64,000 nt of DNA from NCBI GenBank assembly GCA_964016985.1, contig OZ024831.1:25587631-25651630 (forward strand), written 5' to 3'. Below, one piece after another: positions 47,733-57,464 of this stretch. Positions within the stretch are counted from its first letter, which is position 1, and each line of letters begins with the position of its first letter. Under the pieces are notes generated by a model that saw only the letters and a program-made list of their open reading frames with translations, was not told where the DNA came from and did not search any database. The position numbers and the translations under genes are program-made. The DNA comes from Anodontia alba (taxonomy: Eukaryota; Mollusca; Bivalvia; Lucinida; Lucinidae).

Positions 47733-48156
47733 GATATTGGATCTTACTGTCCAGTGTTGATCTCCTCTTGGGTCAACTAATGATTTGATGATATTTATTT
47801 GTCCTGACTCTGTAGAGTCCTCATCTTTGTTGAAGAGTTAATTTCTTTTGACGATCAGTTCTCTTAAAATGATACTGAGGATGAGGTTAAGTACTCACCA
47901 AACCAGGCTTAAGGTTCAGACTCACAACAGCCGCTCCTACTGATCTTTCCAAGGCGGTACATTTGTTGCTGCTTTTCTTCACTTTTACGTCCTGAGTTCG
48001 AGGGGAAGTTGTTTTGTTTTGTCATTATACATCATACTACCTTAATCCAACGCTTTGGGAGGTTTAGGCTGCGTGTTTGTAGTGTCGTCAAAGTCATTTA
48101 CTAGTTTGTGAAAATTCCATTTAATACTGTATTTATCCTAAATACTGGGAAACCAG
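47427..48156. repeat. Family G remnants and a CT microsatellite
   Basis: A G tail (CGTGATTGTGGCCTTTCCTG) lies at 47513-47535, a (CT)n run at 47698-47728 and a second G opening (CTGATCTTTCCAAGGCGGTA) at about 47940-48075. No gene. Confidence 0.6.
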
Positions 48157-48387
48157 GCCCCGATGTTATAAAACTTTTTTAATGCTCAACTCAGCTGAGC
48201 AGGAAATTTTCTCTGCTAATAAATATGAAAATGCCAACAATAGTTGATAGTTGGCATTTTCATATTTATTAGCAGCTATGTTTAGCCAGAAAGAGTTTGC
48301 AATTGTTAGTAATTTGAGATTTATTAGCAGGACAAATTGCATGCTCAGCTAAGTTGAGCATGAAAAAAGTTTTATAACCTCGGGCCT
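48157..48387. mobile_element. Palindromic element of 231 bp
   Basis: Outer arms of about 45 bases run from GGCCCCGATGTTATAAAACT through TGCTCAACTCAGCTGAGCA. Inner arms GCTAATAAATATGAAAATGC and CAACAATAGTT pair with the right side. The arms match with few mismatches. No other copy was noticed. Non-coding; probably a MITE. Confidence 0.85.
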
Positions 48388-48475
48388 TAACCCATTGCCA
48401 TACTTTTCCAAAAAAATGTGAACGAGTCAATTTGACTATTTGTTGATGTGTCTAAAAACTGCTGGATAATTGGTT

Positions 48476-48538
48476 AACAGTGATGATCCTTACCAGACGC
48501 CACATTCTGCAGCAACTTATCTTGGTCTACACTGTGTG
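48476..48538. mobile_element. Family A hairpin, degraded
   Basis: AACAGTGATGATCCTTACCA...TCTTGGTCTACACTGTG, preceded by a TTAACCCATTGCC terminus at 48389. The centre ACGCCACATTCTGCAGC no longer pairs well. Confidence 0.6.
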
Positions 48539-48958
48539 TTACAGGCTGTCGGTCCCAATACAATAGAACAACAGAGTTGTGTTGGTATGTGTTTTCGATT
48601 ATATTAATGTCCAGCACTCTATGGACATATTCAACAGACGACAAAATGGTGGTATTTGTTTCTTAATTTTCTCAGAAAACAGGACTTTGATACTTCATAG
48701 AAACAGGTTATAATATTTCACGCGAATTGTGTCCTTCGAAGATACATTGTATGAAATATCAACCACATTTTCTGCTTAGAATAAGAAACAAAAAATTTTT
48801 CAAAATGTCGTATGTTGAAATTTGTACCAAACATGCCAAGCGTTAATCAAAGAAAAGAAAGAAACACAAAAACGTAGTATCAACATCTTTATCGTCTTTT
48901 TGTTTCAAATAAAACAACAACTATAAATGTCATTACCCTTTTTGTAACTAGAAGCAAG
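48539..48958. other. No recognised feature
   Basis: Nothing recognised in this stretch. Confidence 0.5.
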
Positions 48959-49236
48959 CATCACGAAAACACGCCTATATAGTTTTGACCCCGATAAACC
49001 CCACTTTTATGTAGTAAAACTGGGGTTTACAGGGGTATACATTATTTTTCTTACTTCTGCTCGAAAACATAGATTGTGGGTATTCGTTAGAACCGCCTCG
49101 CCGAAGCGGTTCTAACGAGTACCCACAATCTATGTTTTGAGCAGAAATATGAAAACTACCGAAAATTTTCATCTGGATGTTTTCATTTTTGGTGGTAAAA
49201 TTCTCAATATATTTGAATACGCCTGTTCTCGTAATG
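48959..49236. mobile_element. Family B palindromic MITE, copy 5
   Basis: Full length, plus orientation, CATCACGAAAACACGCCTAT to ACGCCTGTTCTCGTAATG. The centre CCTCGCCGAAGCGG has a single mismatch. Confidence 0.92.
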
Positions 49237-49674
49237 GAAAAAAAAACGTGTACATGTACAATAAGGAGAGAACACCCCGATCTAGGACGTACTGGGACAG
49301 ATGCTGTACAATATGTAAACAGGGAAGGCCCCTGGCCATTTTTGTATTTAAATAGGTCAGACAGTGTCTTCTTTGTTTACTCTGTACATTTAAAGCCCTG
49401 AAGCGCTGACAAGATTTGTAGCAGGCAACATTCTAAATTTGATGTTGTTATTATATAGGGAAAATTAGATATGACATTTCATATGAATCGTCTTCTCATC
49501 AAGTGCCAAGTCTTTTCTCAGAAAAAAATGAAGAAAACAAATAGATTAAAATGTCGTCTGCTTTAGATATGATAAGCGCTTTAAGGGTTTACTGGATTCC
49601 TGTTATGCAATGCATTCCAAAAAGCGGATCATTGACATGTCGAGTTGCACGAAGATGACTAAGCAAAAGCGTGT
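49237..49674. other. No recognised feature
   Basis: 438 bases between two family B copies in opposite orientation. Two overlapping 72-74-codon open frames here have no recognisable domain. Confidence 0.45.
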
Positions 49675-49952
49675 CATTACGAAAACATGCCTGTTCAAAT
49701 ATATAGAAATTTTCACCTCCAAAAACTGAAAAGTTTCAGATAAAAAATTCGGATATTTTTTCTTATTTCTGCTCAAAGCATAGATTGCGGGTACTCGTTA
49801 GAACCGCCTCGGAGAGGCGGTTCTAACGGGTACCCAAAATCTAGTTTATGAGCAGAAATAAGAAAAATAATGTATACCCCTGTAAACTCCAGTTTTACTA
49901 TATAAAAGTGGGGTTTAAGGGGGTAAAATTATATAGGTATTATTTTGTGATG
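49675..49952. mobile_element. Family B palindromic MITE, copy 6 (inverted)
   Basis: CATTACGAAAACATGCCTGT at the left and TATTATTTTGTGATG at the right. The centre is CCTCGGAGAGG. Opposite orientation to copy 5. Confidence 0.92.
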
Positions 49953-49964
49953 TCTTCGGAGAAA

Positions 49965-50365
49965 TGCGGGCAGCGAAGGTCTCGATCAGACTGCGCATAT
50001 GCTCTGTCTGATCAGGGTCTTCGCGGTCCGCTTATAAAATTATATTATTAGAACATATACAGACACAGAAGACCCAGATCAAGTTGGGTATTCGGGCATT
50101 CTAGTCAAGGATTTCGGCTTACGCTGACTAAATTAATTTATTCTCTAGAATTTAACAAAGATCGAGGCTGTGGTATTGCTCAAGACGCCAAGGATGATGT
50201 ATATCTGCGCAAATTATATTAATAGAACATATGCGGACACCGAAGGCCCAGATCAGACTGCGCGTTCGCAGGCCCCTGACACAAATCATTCTATACAGAA
50301 TGTAACAACGATCAGGACTGTGGTAATGCTCAAGATGCGCAGGATGACCTGAATCTGCGCATATC
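49965..50365. repeat. Family A-II hairpins with a duplicated 174-bp segment
   Basis: An A-II hairpin at 49974-50032 (GAAGGTCTCGATCAGACTGC to GATCAGGGTCTTCGCGGTCC) is followed by two direct units starting AAATTATATT(A)..AGAACATAT (from 50036 and 50209). Each carries an AGAAGACCCAGATCA/CGAAGGCCCAGATCA half and a CTGTGGTA.TGCTCAAGA block. Confidence 0.7.
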
Positions 50366-50683
50366 GCACATGCTCAAAGACATATGTGCACTTGGTGCGC
50401 CTTATTTGTTCTGATAGCATGGTTCATGGTCCTAGCTGTATGGTCTTCATAGCACGATTATTCCAGTGAGATTCAAGAACATATACAGGGCGACCACCAC
50501 GAACTGTCACCTCTCAACAATAGCCAACCTCCCCCACAATATCAGTCTGATTTCTTAAATTCCTAAAGAGCCGTTTTGCTATATATTTTACCTGTCAGAA
50601 ACAGCCAATGTTGTGCTTACACAAAGGTGGCCGTTCTGGAAAGGCTGCATTCCATCTTGTTGAAAAACTATCAATATTGTATA
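50366..50683. other. No recognised feature
   Basis: Unrecognised sequence; no gene. Confidence 0.5.
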
Positions 50684-50930
50684 TACCTTAAATATGGCGA
50701 CACCTTATCTCCTAACATTCAAACACGTCCATTTTACTGTGTGTTGATGTATCTGTAAACTACTGAATGAGATGCAAACAATGTAGACCATGATCAGACG
50801 CCGCGATACGCGGCGTCTGATCAGGGTCTACATTGTTTGCTCAGGCATGTCTGAAGAAAACTGGACCATTAGCATTCAAATCCAACCGAGATTAGACATC
50901 GCAGCTATGTGAACTGGGTTAAGGGGACTG
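50684..50930. mobile_element. Family A element with near-perfect hairpin
   Basis: The hairpin core at 50774-50840 is GCAAACAATGTAGACC...GGTCTACATTGTTTGC, with the centre GACGCCGCG-atac-GCGGCGTC. The left flank begins TACCTTAAATATGGCGACAC, matching the TACC...TTCGGACA type. The right terminus is ambiguous. Confidence 0.8.
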
Positions 50931-51060
50931 TATGTTATTCATTGTGATGTGTTTCATTGATATTTAATAAAATATGTTTAAACAAAACAAATATACTTGT
51001 TTTACAAGTGAAAGAACTATTGTGGTTTCCTGTTTGCAGTCCAACATACCAAGTCTTTTA

Positions 51061-51148
51061 TGAAAAGGAGACCTACTCTAAAAGGAAAGAGTGTGCTTCT
51101 TTTAGGCATTGCATTTTTTCCTTTCAGAGTAGACCCCTTTTAAGAAGG
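51061..51148. mobile_element. Family D palindrome, copy 3
   Basis: The left arm AAAAGGAGACCTACTCTAAA pairs with TTTCAGAGTAGACCCCTTTT; the short asymmetric spacer includes TTAGGCATTGCA. Confidence 0.65.
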
Positions 51149-51754
51149 GACGCAAAGCAATTATGATAGTTGCCTCCCTGAAAATTATCAATTGCCCTTA
51201 AATGTGTAGTTTTAATATTAATGTATATAAAAGAAAATTATTATGAACCAGGTAAGTGGATGCGCTGATCAATCTAAAACACGACTGTTGTATGAATAGT
51301 CTAGAGTAAACAAGGTAGGCGATTTTAGATTCCACAATATCTCTAACATTTAATTTTGCACCACAACCAAAGTCTTCTAAAATATCTGTTTAATGACTGT
51401 ATTTGTTATTTAATGAAAACAAAGTGATATAATAAAGACATATGCAACAGTAACTAATGACTTTTATCATGACATTGAATTGATGGGTGCACACTTACTT
51501 CTTCTATTGAACTAGAACAAAACAACATGGGAGCTTTAAACAATAACTATAACATGTTTCATGACATTAAAGCATCAAATAAAAATACTCCTTTGTGATC
51601 AATCTCTGGAGAAGAAGGCATTTATCTGATAGTGTAAGTTATAAAGTGGTCAACACTCATAGGGGCAATAATGTGGACCACAACGTGGGAAAATATACCT
51701 TCAGACATGTGCCCGCAGCAAAGAAAATGTCATGAATTCTTGGATATCCATCGA
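51149..51754. other. No recognised feature
   Basis: AT-rich. An A-II-like flank (CCACAACGTGGGAAAATATA, CTTCAGACATGTGCCC) lies at 51676-51716. Confidence 0.5.
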
Positions 51755-51820
51755 GTGCCCTGTGGAGACTCAGATCAGACTGCACGAATGCGCAGTCTGA
51801 TCTGAGTCTACACTGGGCCC
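51755..51820. mobile_element. Family A/A-II intermediate hairpin
   Basis: GTGCCCTGTGGAGACTCAGA...TCTGAGTCTACACTGGGCCC, with the centre GACTGCACGAATGCGCAGTC. It has the A-type TCTACACTG on one side and the A-II-type GCGCAGTC centre. Confidence 0.75.
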
Positions 51821-52005
51821 ACATGTCTTTAGATAGTTTTTATCACCTTATGGCTTATGCCAGTTTATAAGCGTTATAAGGTACTAGGATTTTACAGCAT
51901 AATAATGCATAGCCGAGTTCTCAAGAAAATGATTATTGAAATTCTGACTTTTTATTTCTCTATCAGAGACACATTAGATTCGCCTTGAAGAGACAATACT
52001 AATGA

Positions 52006-52496
52006 TTAAAGGAGAACGCAACATAAGTTGTGAGTGTTTCCTGGAGTAAAGTGCTAAGCAAACAATTTACTTTGATGCTAGTTTTATCAAAATCGGTCGA
52101 GAAATAAGGAAGTTACAGTGGTTTGACTATATAAAAAATGGCCGTCATGGATGCCGCCATATTTTTGTGACGTCATACAGCCCAAATAACACAACAAAAA
52201 GCTAATTATAATGGGTATACAAGAATAATGTTTAACATATGCTCAATTATAGTGACAAGCACTCATTTCCTCCATCATCTGTAAGACGAACAACTTTTAA
52301 AATAGATTTTTAATCTTTGTGAAACCCCATTGAATATCCAAAATGGCGGCGCCCATACCAACAATGTTAAAATATTCAACTGTCAATTTCTTTCTTAATT
52401 CTTGACCGATTTTGATCAAATTTGTATCAAACCTCATGGTTTGTGACGCTCTTTACTTAGCTGTACAACAGGCATTTAGGTTGCGTTCCCCTTTAA
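52006..52496. mobile_element. 491-bp fold-back element with TTAA ends
   Basis: The left end is TTAAAGGAGAACGCAACATA. The right end, read inward, is TTAAAGGGGAACGCAACCTA. Both include a TTAA that could be the target-site duplication. Deeper inverted segments also pair: TTATCAAAATCGGTCGAGAA with TTCTTGACCGATTTTGATCA, and GGCCGTCATGGATGCCGCCA with ATCCAAAATGGCGGCGCCC only partly. No transposase. TTAA targets are typical of piggyBac-type elements, but the first bases do not clearly match, so the superfamily stays open. Confidence 0.82.
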
Positions 52497-52779
52497 TCGC
52501 AACACATGTTTTGGTGGAGAAATAAGAAAAAAGACATTTTTATCTTTAAAATACGACTGTTGAACTCTGGCAGAAATCCTAAAGACCATAAAGATGCATT
52601 TTTCAATACCAAATACTTAGGTGTTTCGAAACTTTTAGACAACCCTCACATTTCAACAAGTACATGTACAATTATTTTGCCAAGATTTGTTAAGGTCATT
52701 TATACTTGAATTGATACGCCAAGTTACAGGGTGAAGTTGTGCTTGCAATTTCAAATTGAAGGCTATTCAAGCAGCCAAA

Positions 52780-53080
52780 ATTCGCTGAAAATCATTTGCT
52801 CCCAGAGTAAGAGAGGGGGAACAAACTGCTTCATTAAAGAGTTTCTTACTTTGAGACGGGAAGATAAACTGATCTCCCTCCCCTCCGGGTGTATCCATTT
52901 ATCATAAGGGCACTGGAAATACTTTGTAGATTTTCCGTCTCTTCTAAAAGCAAGACAACTTTTGAGACTTCCTGTTTGCATTCCTGCACATGAGCAGCTC
53001 TGAAAGTGAGTCTATTCTAACAGAAAATTCTTTCATTTTAAGGTAGATCCTTTTTCAGAAGGTGAATTGTATGTAGGGAA
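52780..53080. mobile_element. Family D-like degraded element
   Basis: Contains ATTTGCTCCCAGAGTAAGAG at the left and GAGTCTATTCTAACAGAAAA with TTTTAAGGTAGATCC at the right, as in the other D copies. The arms are poorly preserved. Confidence 0.5.
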
Positions 53081-53146
53081 ATCATACACGAATTCACAGA
53101 TGTTATCTACCTGTGCATCCATTCACCTAATTAGAGTTCCAAACCA

Positions 53147-53425
53147 CATCACGAAAACAAACCTATATAATTTTGACCCCCCCCCCCCTTAAACCCCACT
53201 TTTGTACAGTAAAACTTGGGTTTACAGGGGTATACATTATATGATTTCTGCTCAAAGACATAGATTGTGGTACTCGTTAGAACCGCCTCGGCGAGGCGGT
53301 TCTAACGAGTACCCACCATCTATATTTGGAGCAGAATATGAAATATATCAGAATTTTTATCTGAAAACTTTCAGTTTTTGGTGGTGAAATTTTCAATATA
53401 TTTGAACAAGCGTGATTTCCTAATG
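53147..53425. mobile_element. Family B palindromic MITE, copy 7
   Basis: Full length: CATCACGAAAACAAACCTAT to AGCGTGATTTCCTAATG, with the centre CCTCGGCGAGG. It contains a C run at 53180-53190. The element ends 1.2 kb downstream of the Hox2 stop codon. Confidence 0.9.
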
Positions 53426-53559
53426 AGTCCCAGCACGAAACAAAAGCTGTCTTCGGGGCACGCCCGAACACCAAAGATTCCAATAAGTCAGCGAAACTGT
53501 AAATCTGATAAAGATCCTTTTCTGCAGTGCTACAGTGCCCAACGACTCTAAACGGAAAA

Positions 53560-53622
53560 CGTAGGACCGGATCAGACTATGTGAATGCGCATGTTGATCC
53601 GGGCCTTCGCTGTCCGCCAATA
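53560..53622. mobile_element. Family A-II hairpin, degraded
   Basis: GTAGGACCGGATCAGACTAT...CATGTTGATCCGGGCCTTCG, flanked by AACGGAAAACG and TGTCCGC. Confidence 0.55.
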
Positions 53623-53766
53623 GGCCCCAAGAATATTTTCTCACTGCGCGGCTCAAATGTTTGTCTGACCAACGAAGATCATAATCAACATCCTGGGTAT
53701 GTTGATATATGGGCTTACTCATGGTCGTAAGTAGTATTTACTGTGAGCAGGTCAATTTCTTAACAT

Positions 53767-54015
53767 CATCACGAAAACACGCCTATATAATTTTGAACCC
53801 CTTAAACCCCATTTTTATATAGTAAAACTGGGGTTTACAAGGGTATACATTATTTTTCTTATTTCTGCTCAAAAACATAGATTGTGGGTACTCGTTAGAC
53901 CGGCCTCGTCGCGGCGGTTCTAATGAGTACCAACAATCTATGTTTTGAACAGAAATATGAAAAATATCATAATTTTTGTCTGAAAATTTTCATTTTTTGG
54001 TGGTCAAATTTTAAT
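53767..54015. mobile_element. Family B palindromic MITE, copy 8 (right end lost)
   Basis: The left end CATCACGAAAACACGCCTAT and the central hairpin are present, with the centre mutated to CCTCGTCGCGG. The element stops within the TTTTTGGTGGTCAAATTTTA tract, without the right inverted repeat. It lies about 640 bp past the Hox2 stop codon, in the same orientation as copy 7. Confidence 0.88.
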
Positions 54016-54480
54016 GAACAATTTTAAAATCCTTTTTGTTTAAGTAAACCGCACTTAGAAAGGGGCTGATCGCACCTGTGCGCAATCACATTAGGAAGAT
54101 TCCAAAGCATAAAGCTTAAACATTAACCCGCTGCGTATAGACTTTGAAACTCGCGACCTCTTATCAGGGTATTGCCTTGTTTTCCAGTAGTTTTAGTCGA
54201 TCATTAGATAGTAAAATGGGTTGTTTTGTTCATATTCTTGGGATTAAATGACAAGGAGTTAATATTTAGGGTAAATAAGGTATTCAGTACGGCGCCAGAA
54301 TACTTAGGGTAAATTGGAAAGCGTAAAAAATGATGCTTCTGTTACTAGATCTAATTTCAAATACTTCGTTTGCAGAAATGAACCTTGCACACATTCAAGA
54401 CTCGCACAAAACGACATTAATAAACAGACGACTTATTACGGAGAGTGTCTGATGATAAATCTGAGATAACCGTCCCCAGT
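54016..54480. other. Hox2 3' flank
   Basis: No AATAAA signal on the minus strand was found between 54016 and the stop codon. The first common variant (ATTAAA) is at 54010-54015, at the broken edge of the upstream family B copy. The extent of the 3' UTR cannot be fixed from sequence alone. Confidence 0.4.
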
Positions 54481-54571
54481 TCTCCGTAACAACATATGTT
54501 TTGGGTACTCATTAGAAGCGCCTCAGCGAGGCGCTTCTAATACATACCAACAACATATGTTTATATGGAGA
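54481..54571. repeat. Hairpin just past the Hox2 stop codon
   Basis: The arms AACATATGTTTTGGGTACTC then ATTAGAAGCGCCTC (54491-54524) pair with GAGGCGCTTCTAATACATAC then CAACAACATATGTTT (54528-54562). Outer CTCC/GGAG bases extend the pairing. Its design matches the centre of family B (GGGTACTC..TTAGAACCGCCTC). It starts about 81 bases past the stop and would form a strong stem in the transcript if it lies in the 3' UTR. Confidence 0.85.
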
Positions 54572-54651
54572 TATAACAAAAATTATTGCAGAAATGTCAT
54601 CAAATACTCCTCCTTAATAAGTCTTATGAATAAATAATATTCCGTATGTTC

Positions 54652-56450
54652 TCAATGAATAGCTTGATATCCATGTGTTTGCATACCGTAGAATTCGCTA
54701 AAAATAGAACTAAAATCTGAATTATTACCGTTATACGGCGCTGTCTGCTCATTAAATTGATCAACATGTCCATTGAGGGCAGCCATATTGAATGAAGCAT
54801 GCTGGTAGGGGGCGTTACTAGGGTAGTTTTGCTGTGACATCGCTGTCGAATCAATTGTCCGACTGACACTAGAATGATATCCAGTACTATAATTATTATC
54901 ATAGTAAATACTAGTCTGGTAGGGGTTTAATTGATTCTGTGAGAAAGGGGCATGTTTCATTGTCGGTATACTATTTCCGTATTCTGCCGCGACAATGGAC
55001 CGACTTGCACCTGTATTGTCAGTTCTGAGTCCATTATTATACCGAGAATAGCCCTGGACTGGATGAAACGTGTTAGCATTTACATCAAAATTACCACCAG
55101 AGTACTGAAATTGACTGTTATAATTTGAGTATTTAAAACTATTTTCGCACTGCGAACTATTTTCTGCGTAGTGATATCGCCTTTGCTGATGAGTTAATGG
55201 CTCACTTTTTGCTAATGCTTGTGTCTGATTTGATTTAGAAACAGAAATCTGTGAAGGTCCGAAATTCCCAGGAAAAGCGTCTTTGGAGCTCATTGAAGCC
55301 TGAACTCCACTGGGATTATCCTGGGAGTAATTGTTCATTATACCGAAGCTATCATTCGCCATTTCGTTCAGTGGATATCTCGTAGGCCCACTGGGGAAAT
55401 CGGTTTCACTAGCAGGGGGCTGATAAAAGCTGTCATTTGTATTTGTCACTCTTTCGTGTGGAGAGTTACGCTGTTTAACCGGCGATATTTCTTGATTAGA
55501 ACTACAAGTACTCGTCTGACTATTCACAAAGCCTTGAAAATCTCCAGATGAAAGAGTTTTTGACTTGTTCATAATATTTGCACAATCATTACTAATTTCC
55601 TTCTCTGATATGTCAGACGTATTGTCTGGCAGTTCCGTTTTTGTTTCCACCGTTTCATCGTGTTTAATTTCGGAACTTTGCGATACACATGAATCAGAGT
55701 GAGAATTTTGAAATCCTGTTAAAGAATTTTGCCGTCCATGATGTCTTAATGACGGCGAAGGTGTTGAAGATCCGTCGGTCGCCACCGACGGTGTGACCGG
55801 CGAAGTGACATGAGAAGAACCTGTAACTTTAAATGATTGACTATTTAAGGACGACTTCGAAGAAATTGAATCAGGCGATTTAATTGCTTCAACGTGTTCT
55901 TGAATTAATTCCGTATTGACACTAGATTCTGGAAATATTTTGGACTGTTTTTCAAATGCAATGTTACCATCTTTACCTTCCAGATTATTTTTTTCTGGTG
56001 AAACAGCGTCAGACTTTTCGTAAGGCTTTGAATTTATAAGGGCTTCAGATCCAACATTTCTATTTACATTTTCGACTTTTTCTTTGTCGTAGTCCATTAA
56101 TTCTTCATTGTACCTATCTAAAGTGTCATCAAATGACTGCGGAGAACACGGATCGGAGTCATTTGAACTTATTCTCGAGGCATCTTTCTGTCTTTGAACC
56201 TGAGTCTGTCGTTTGAATTTCATTCTTCGGTTCTGGAACCACACTTTCACTTGTCTTTCCGTGAGATCTAGGGAAGCCGCTATCTCAATTCTTCGAGGCC
56301 TGCACAAATACTTATTGAAATGGAATTCCTTCTCAAGTTCCAAGAGTTGCGTGTTTGTATAAGCAGTCCTCAGGCGACGTGATCCGCTGTTATTCCCATT
56401 GCTATTCGCAGTGTTTGTGTTAGGCGTAGAACTTTGAGCTGGCGTGTAAT
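54652..56450 (-). CDS. Hox2: Hox2/proboscipedia-class homeobox, 3' coding exon
   Basis: Encodes a DNA-binding transcription factor of the anterior Hox group that patterns the head-trunk axis. The homeodomain (56203-56382) contains [20 protein letters not shown], then [20 protein letters not shown] and [15 protein letters not shown], which is diagnostic for Hox2/pb. Trp48, Phe49, Asn51 and Arg53 are present. Canonical position 56 is Phe, whereas vertebrate HOXA2 and fly pb have His there. The exon starts at a clear acceptor (a TTTCTTTATCTGTTTTTCAG tract ending at 56451), with the preceding intron in phase 1; the open frame upstream to 56592 is intron. About 23 residues precede the homeodomain and about 516 follow it, rich in Ser, Asn, Gln and Pro, with TSPVTPS- and STPSPS-like sites and a C-terminus ending GYQAIH before TGA. 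No hexapeptide (YPWM-type) is in this exon, as expected since it normally lies in exon 1. Intact frame, no disruption seen. Confidence 0.95.
56203..56382 (-). other. Hox2: Homeodomain of Hox2 (60 residues)
   Basis: Canonical numbering: Ser1 to Thr60. Helix 3 is [19 protein letters not shown]. Asn51 contacts DNA in all homeodomains and Gln50 gives Antp-like TAAT specificity. Phe56 is the unusual residue. Confidence 0.95.
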
Positions 56451-56472
56451 CTGAAAAACAGATAAAGAAAAC
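56451..56472 (-). other. Hox2: Splice acceptor of the Hox2 3' exon
   Basis: On the minus strand a pyrimidine-rich TTTCTTTATCTGTTTTTCAG precedes the exon start at 56450. Translation shows the last intron codon is split after its first base (phase 1). Confidence 0.85.
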
Positions 56473-56578
56473 AGCGGTTGTAATGGTTTCATTGTAACAT
56501 TGCGGTAACTGATATGAAAGGGAAATTATTTTTCCAGGGATCGGTTCAAACCTTCTGTTGCGTAGACCGTTCGAGCAA

Positions 56579-56789
56579 TACCGTATATACACTACGTATA
56601 CGGACAGACAGACCTGCTCTAATAGTGTAGACCAAGATCAGACGCCGCAGCATGCGGCTTCTCTTCAGGGTCTACACTGTTTGCAACTTATCTGGAAGAT
56701 TTAAAATCCACCAACATTTAGTTAAACGGACTTGTTCAAATTTTAGGATAAGAATGGTTAGCAGTTAAAGTGTCCGAATACTTAAGGTA
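56579..56789. mobile_element. Family A element in the Hox2 intron
   Basis: The left end TACCGTATATACACTACGTA is followed by TACGGACAGAC. The right end, read inward, is TACCTTAAGTATTCGGACAC. The hairpin core at 56623-56684 (AGTGTAGACCAAGATCAGAC...AGGGTCTACACTGTTTGC) is partly eroded. It begins only about 130 bases before the splice acceptor. Confidence 0.7.
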
Positions 56790-57118
56790 AATACGTTATT
56801 AAAAAGAAATACTGCCGGAGCAAAAAGGTGGGTGTGTATTGATCAAAGATGCGCGCTCTGGCGTTAAAAAAAACAACAAAAAAACTCAGAATCTAGACCA
56901 GACTGTGCATATCCTAAATGTGCGTTTGCACAGTCTGATAGTCGACCTGTAAAGTAAGTCAAGCGAAAGGCTGTGTGTTCGAGCACATGCGAAATGATCC
57001 AAACTATATCATCCTGCGCATGCGCCGAGTATCTGCATAGGATTTCTATGTTCTGTGTGCGCATTACACACATGCTGATATGGACCGTCTTTCCAACGAT
57101 ATATTTATGCAGCTAAAT
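56790..57118. mobile_element. Family A-II hairpin remnant
   Basis: The stem AGACCAGACTGTGCA...TGCACAGTCTGATAGTCG lies at 56895-56945. TGCGCATGCGCCGAGTATCTGCA follows at 57016-57038. It lies in the presumed Hox2 intron. Confidence 0.5.
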
Positions 57119-57464
57119 TACCGTATGTACCAGAAGTATTCGAACAGATAAGCTTGAGCAAAACAAACATTTTGTAAAATGGACTCTCTCAAATTTTAGG
57201 ACAAGTTTGACGTAAAGCCATTTATGCCTATAGCGTCCCATAAAGGGACATTTGCAAACAGTGTAGAGCCAGATCAGACGCCGCTGAACGCGGCGTCTGA
57301 TCTGGCTCTACATTGTTTGCATTTAGGACTGGAATTGCTATAAAACCTGGCAACAATAAAAACTAACCAGACACTCCTTATATTGGAAATAAACCGATCC
57401 AAATAGTTAATGAAGAAGAATCCACTCGGCATAAGTAGGTTAAGGTGTCCGAATATTTAGGGTA
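57119..57464. mobile_element. Family A element with near-perfect hairpin
   Basis: Ends TACCGTATGTACCAGAAGTA and, inverted, TACCCTAAATATTCGGACAC. The core at 57254-57320 is GCAAACAGTGTAGAGCCAGA...TCTGGCTCTACATTGTTTGC, with the centre GACGCCGC-tgaac-GCGGCGTC. It has one mismatch in the outer arm. Confidence 0.82.

Noticed and set aside
56451..56592. N-terminal extension of the homeobox open frame starting at the Met at 56592
   Set aside because: A strong splice acceptor lies at 56451, and the first codons fall in a family A MITE. The stretch is most likely intron that happens to stay open.
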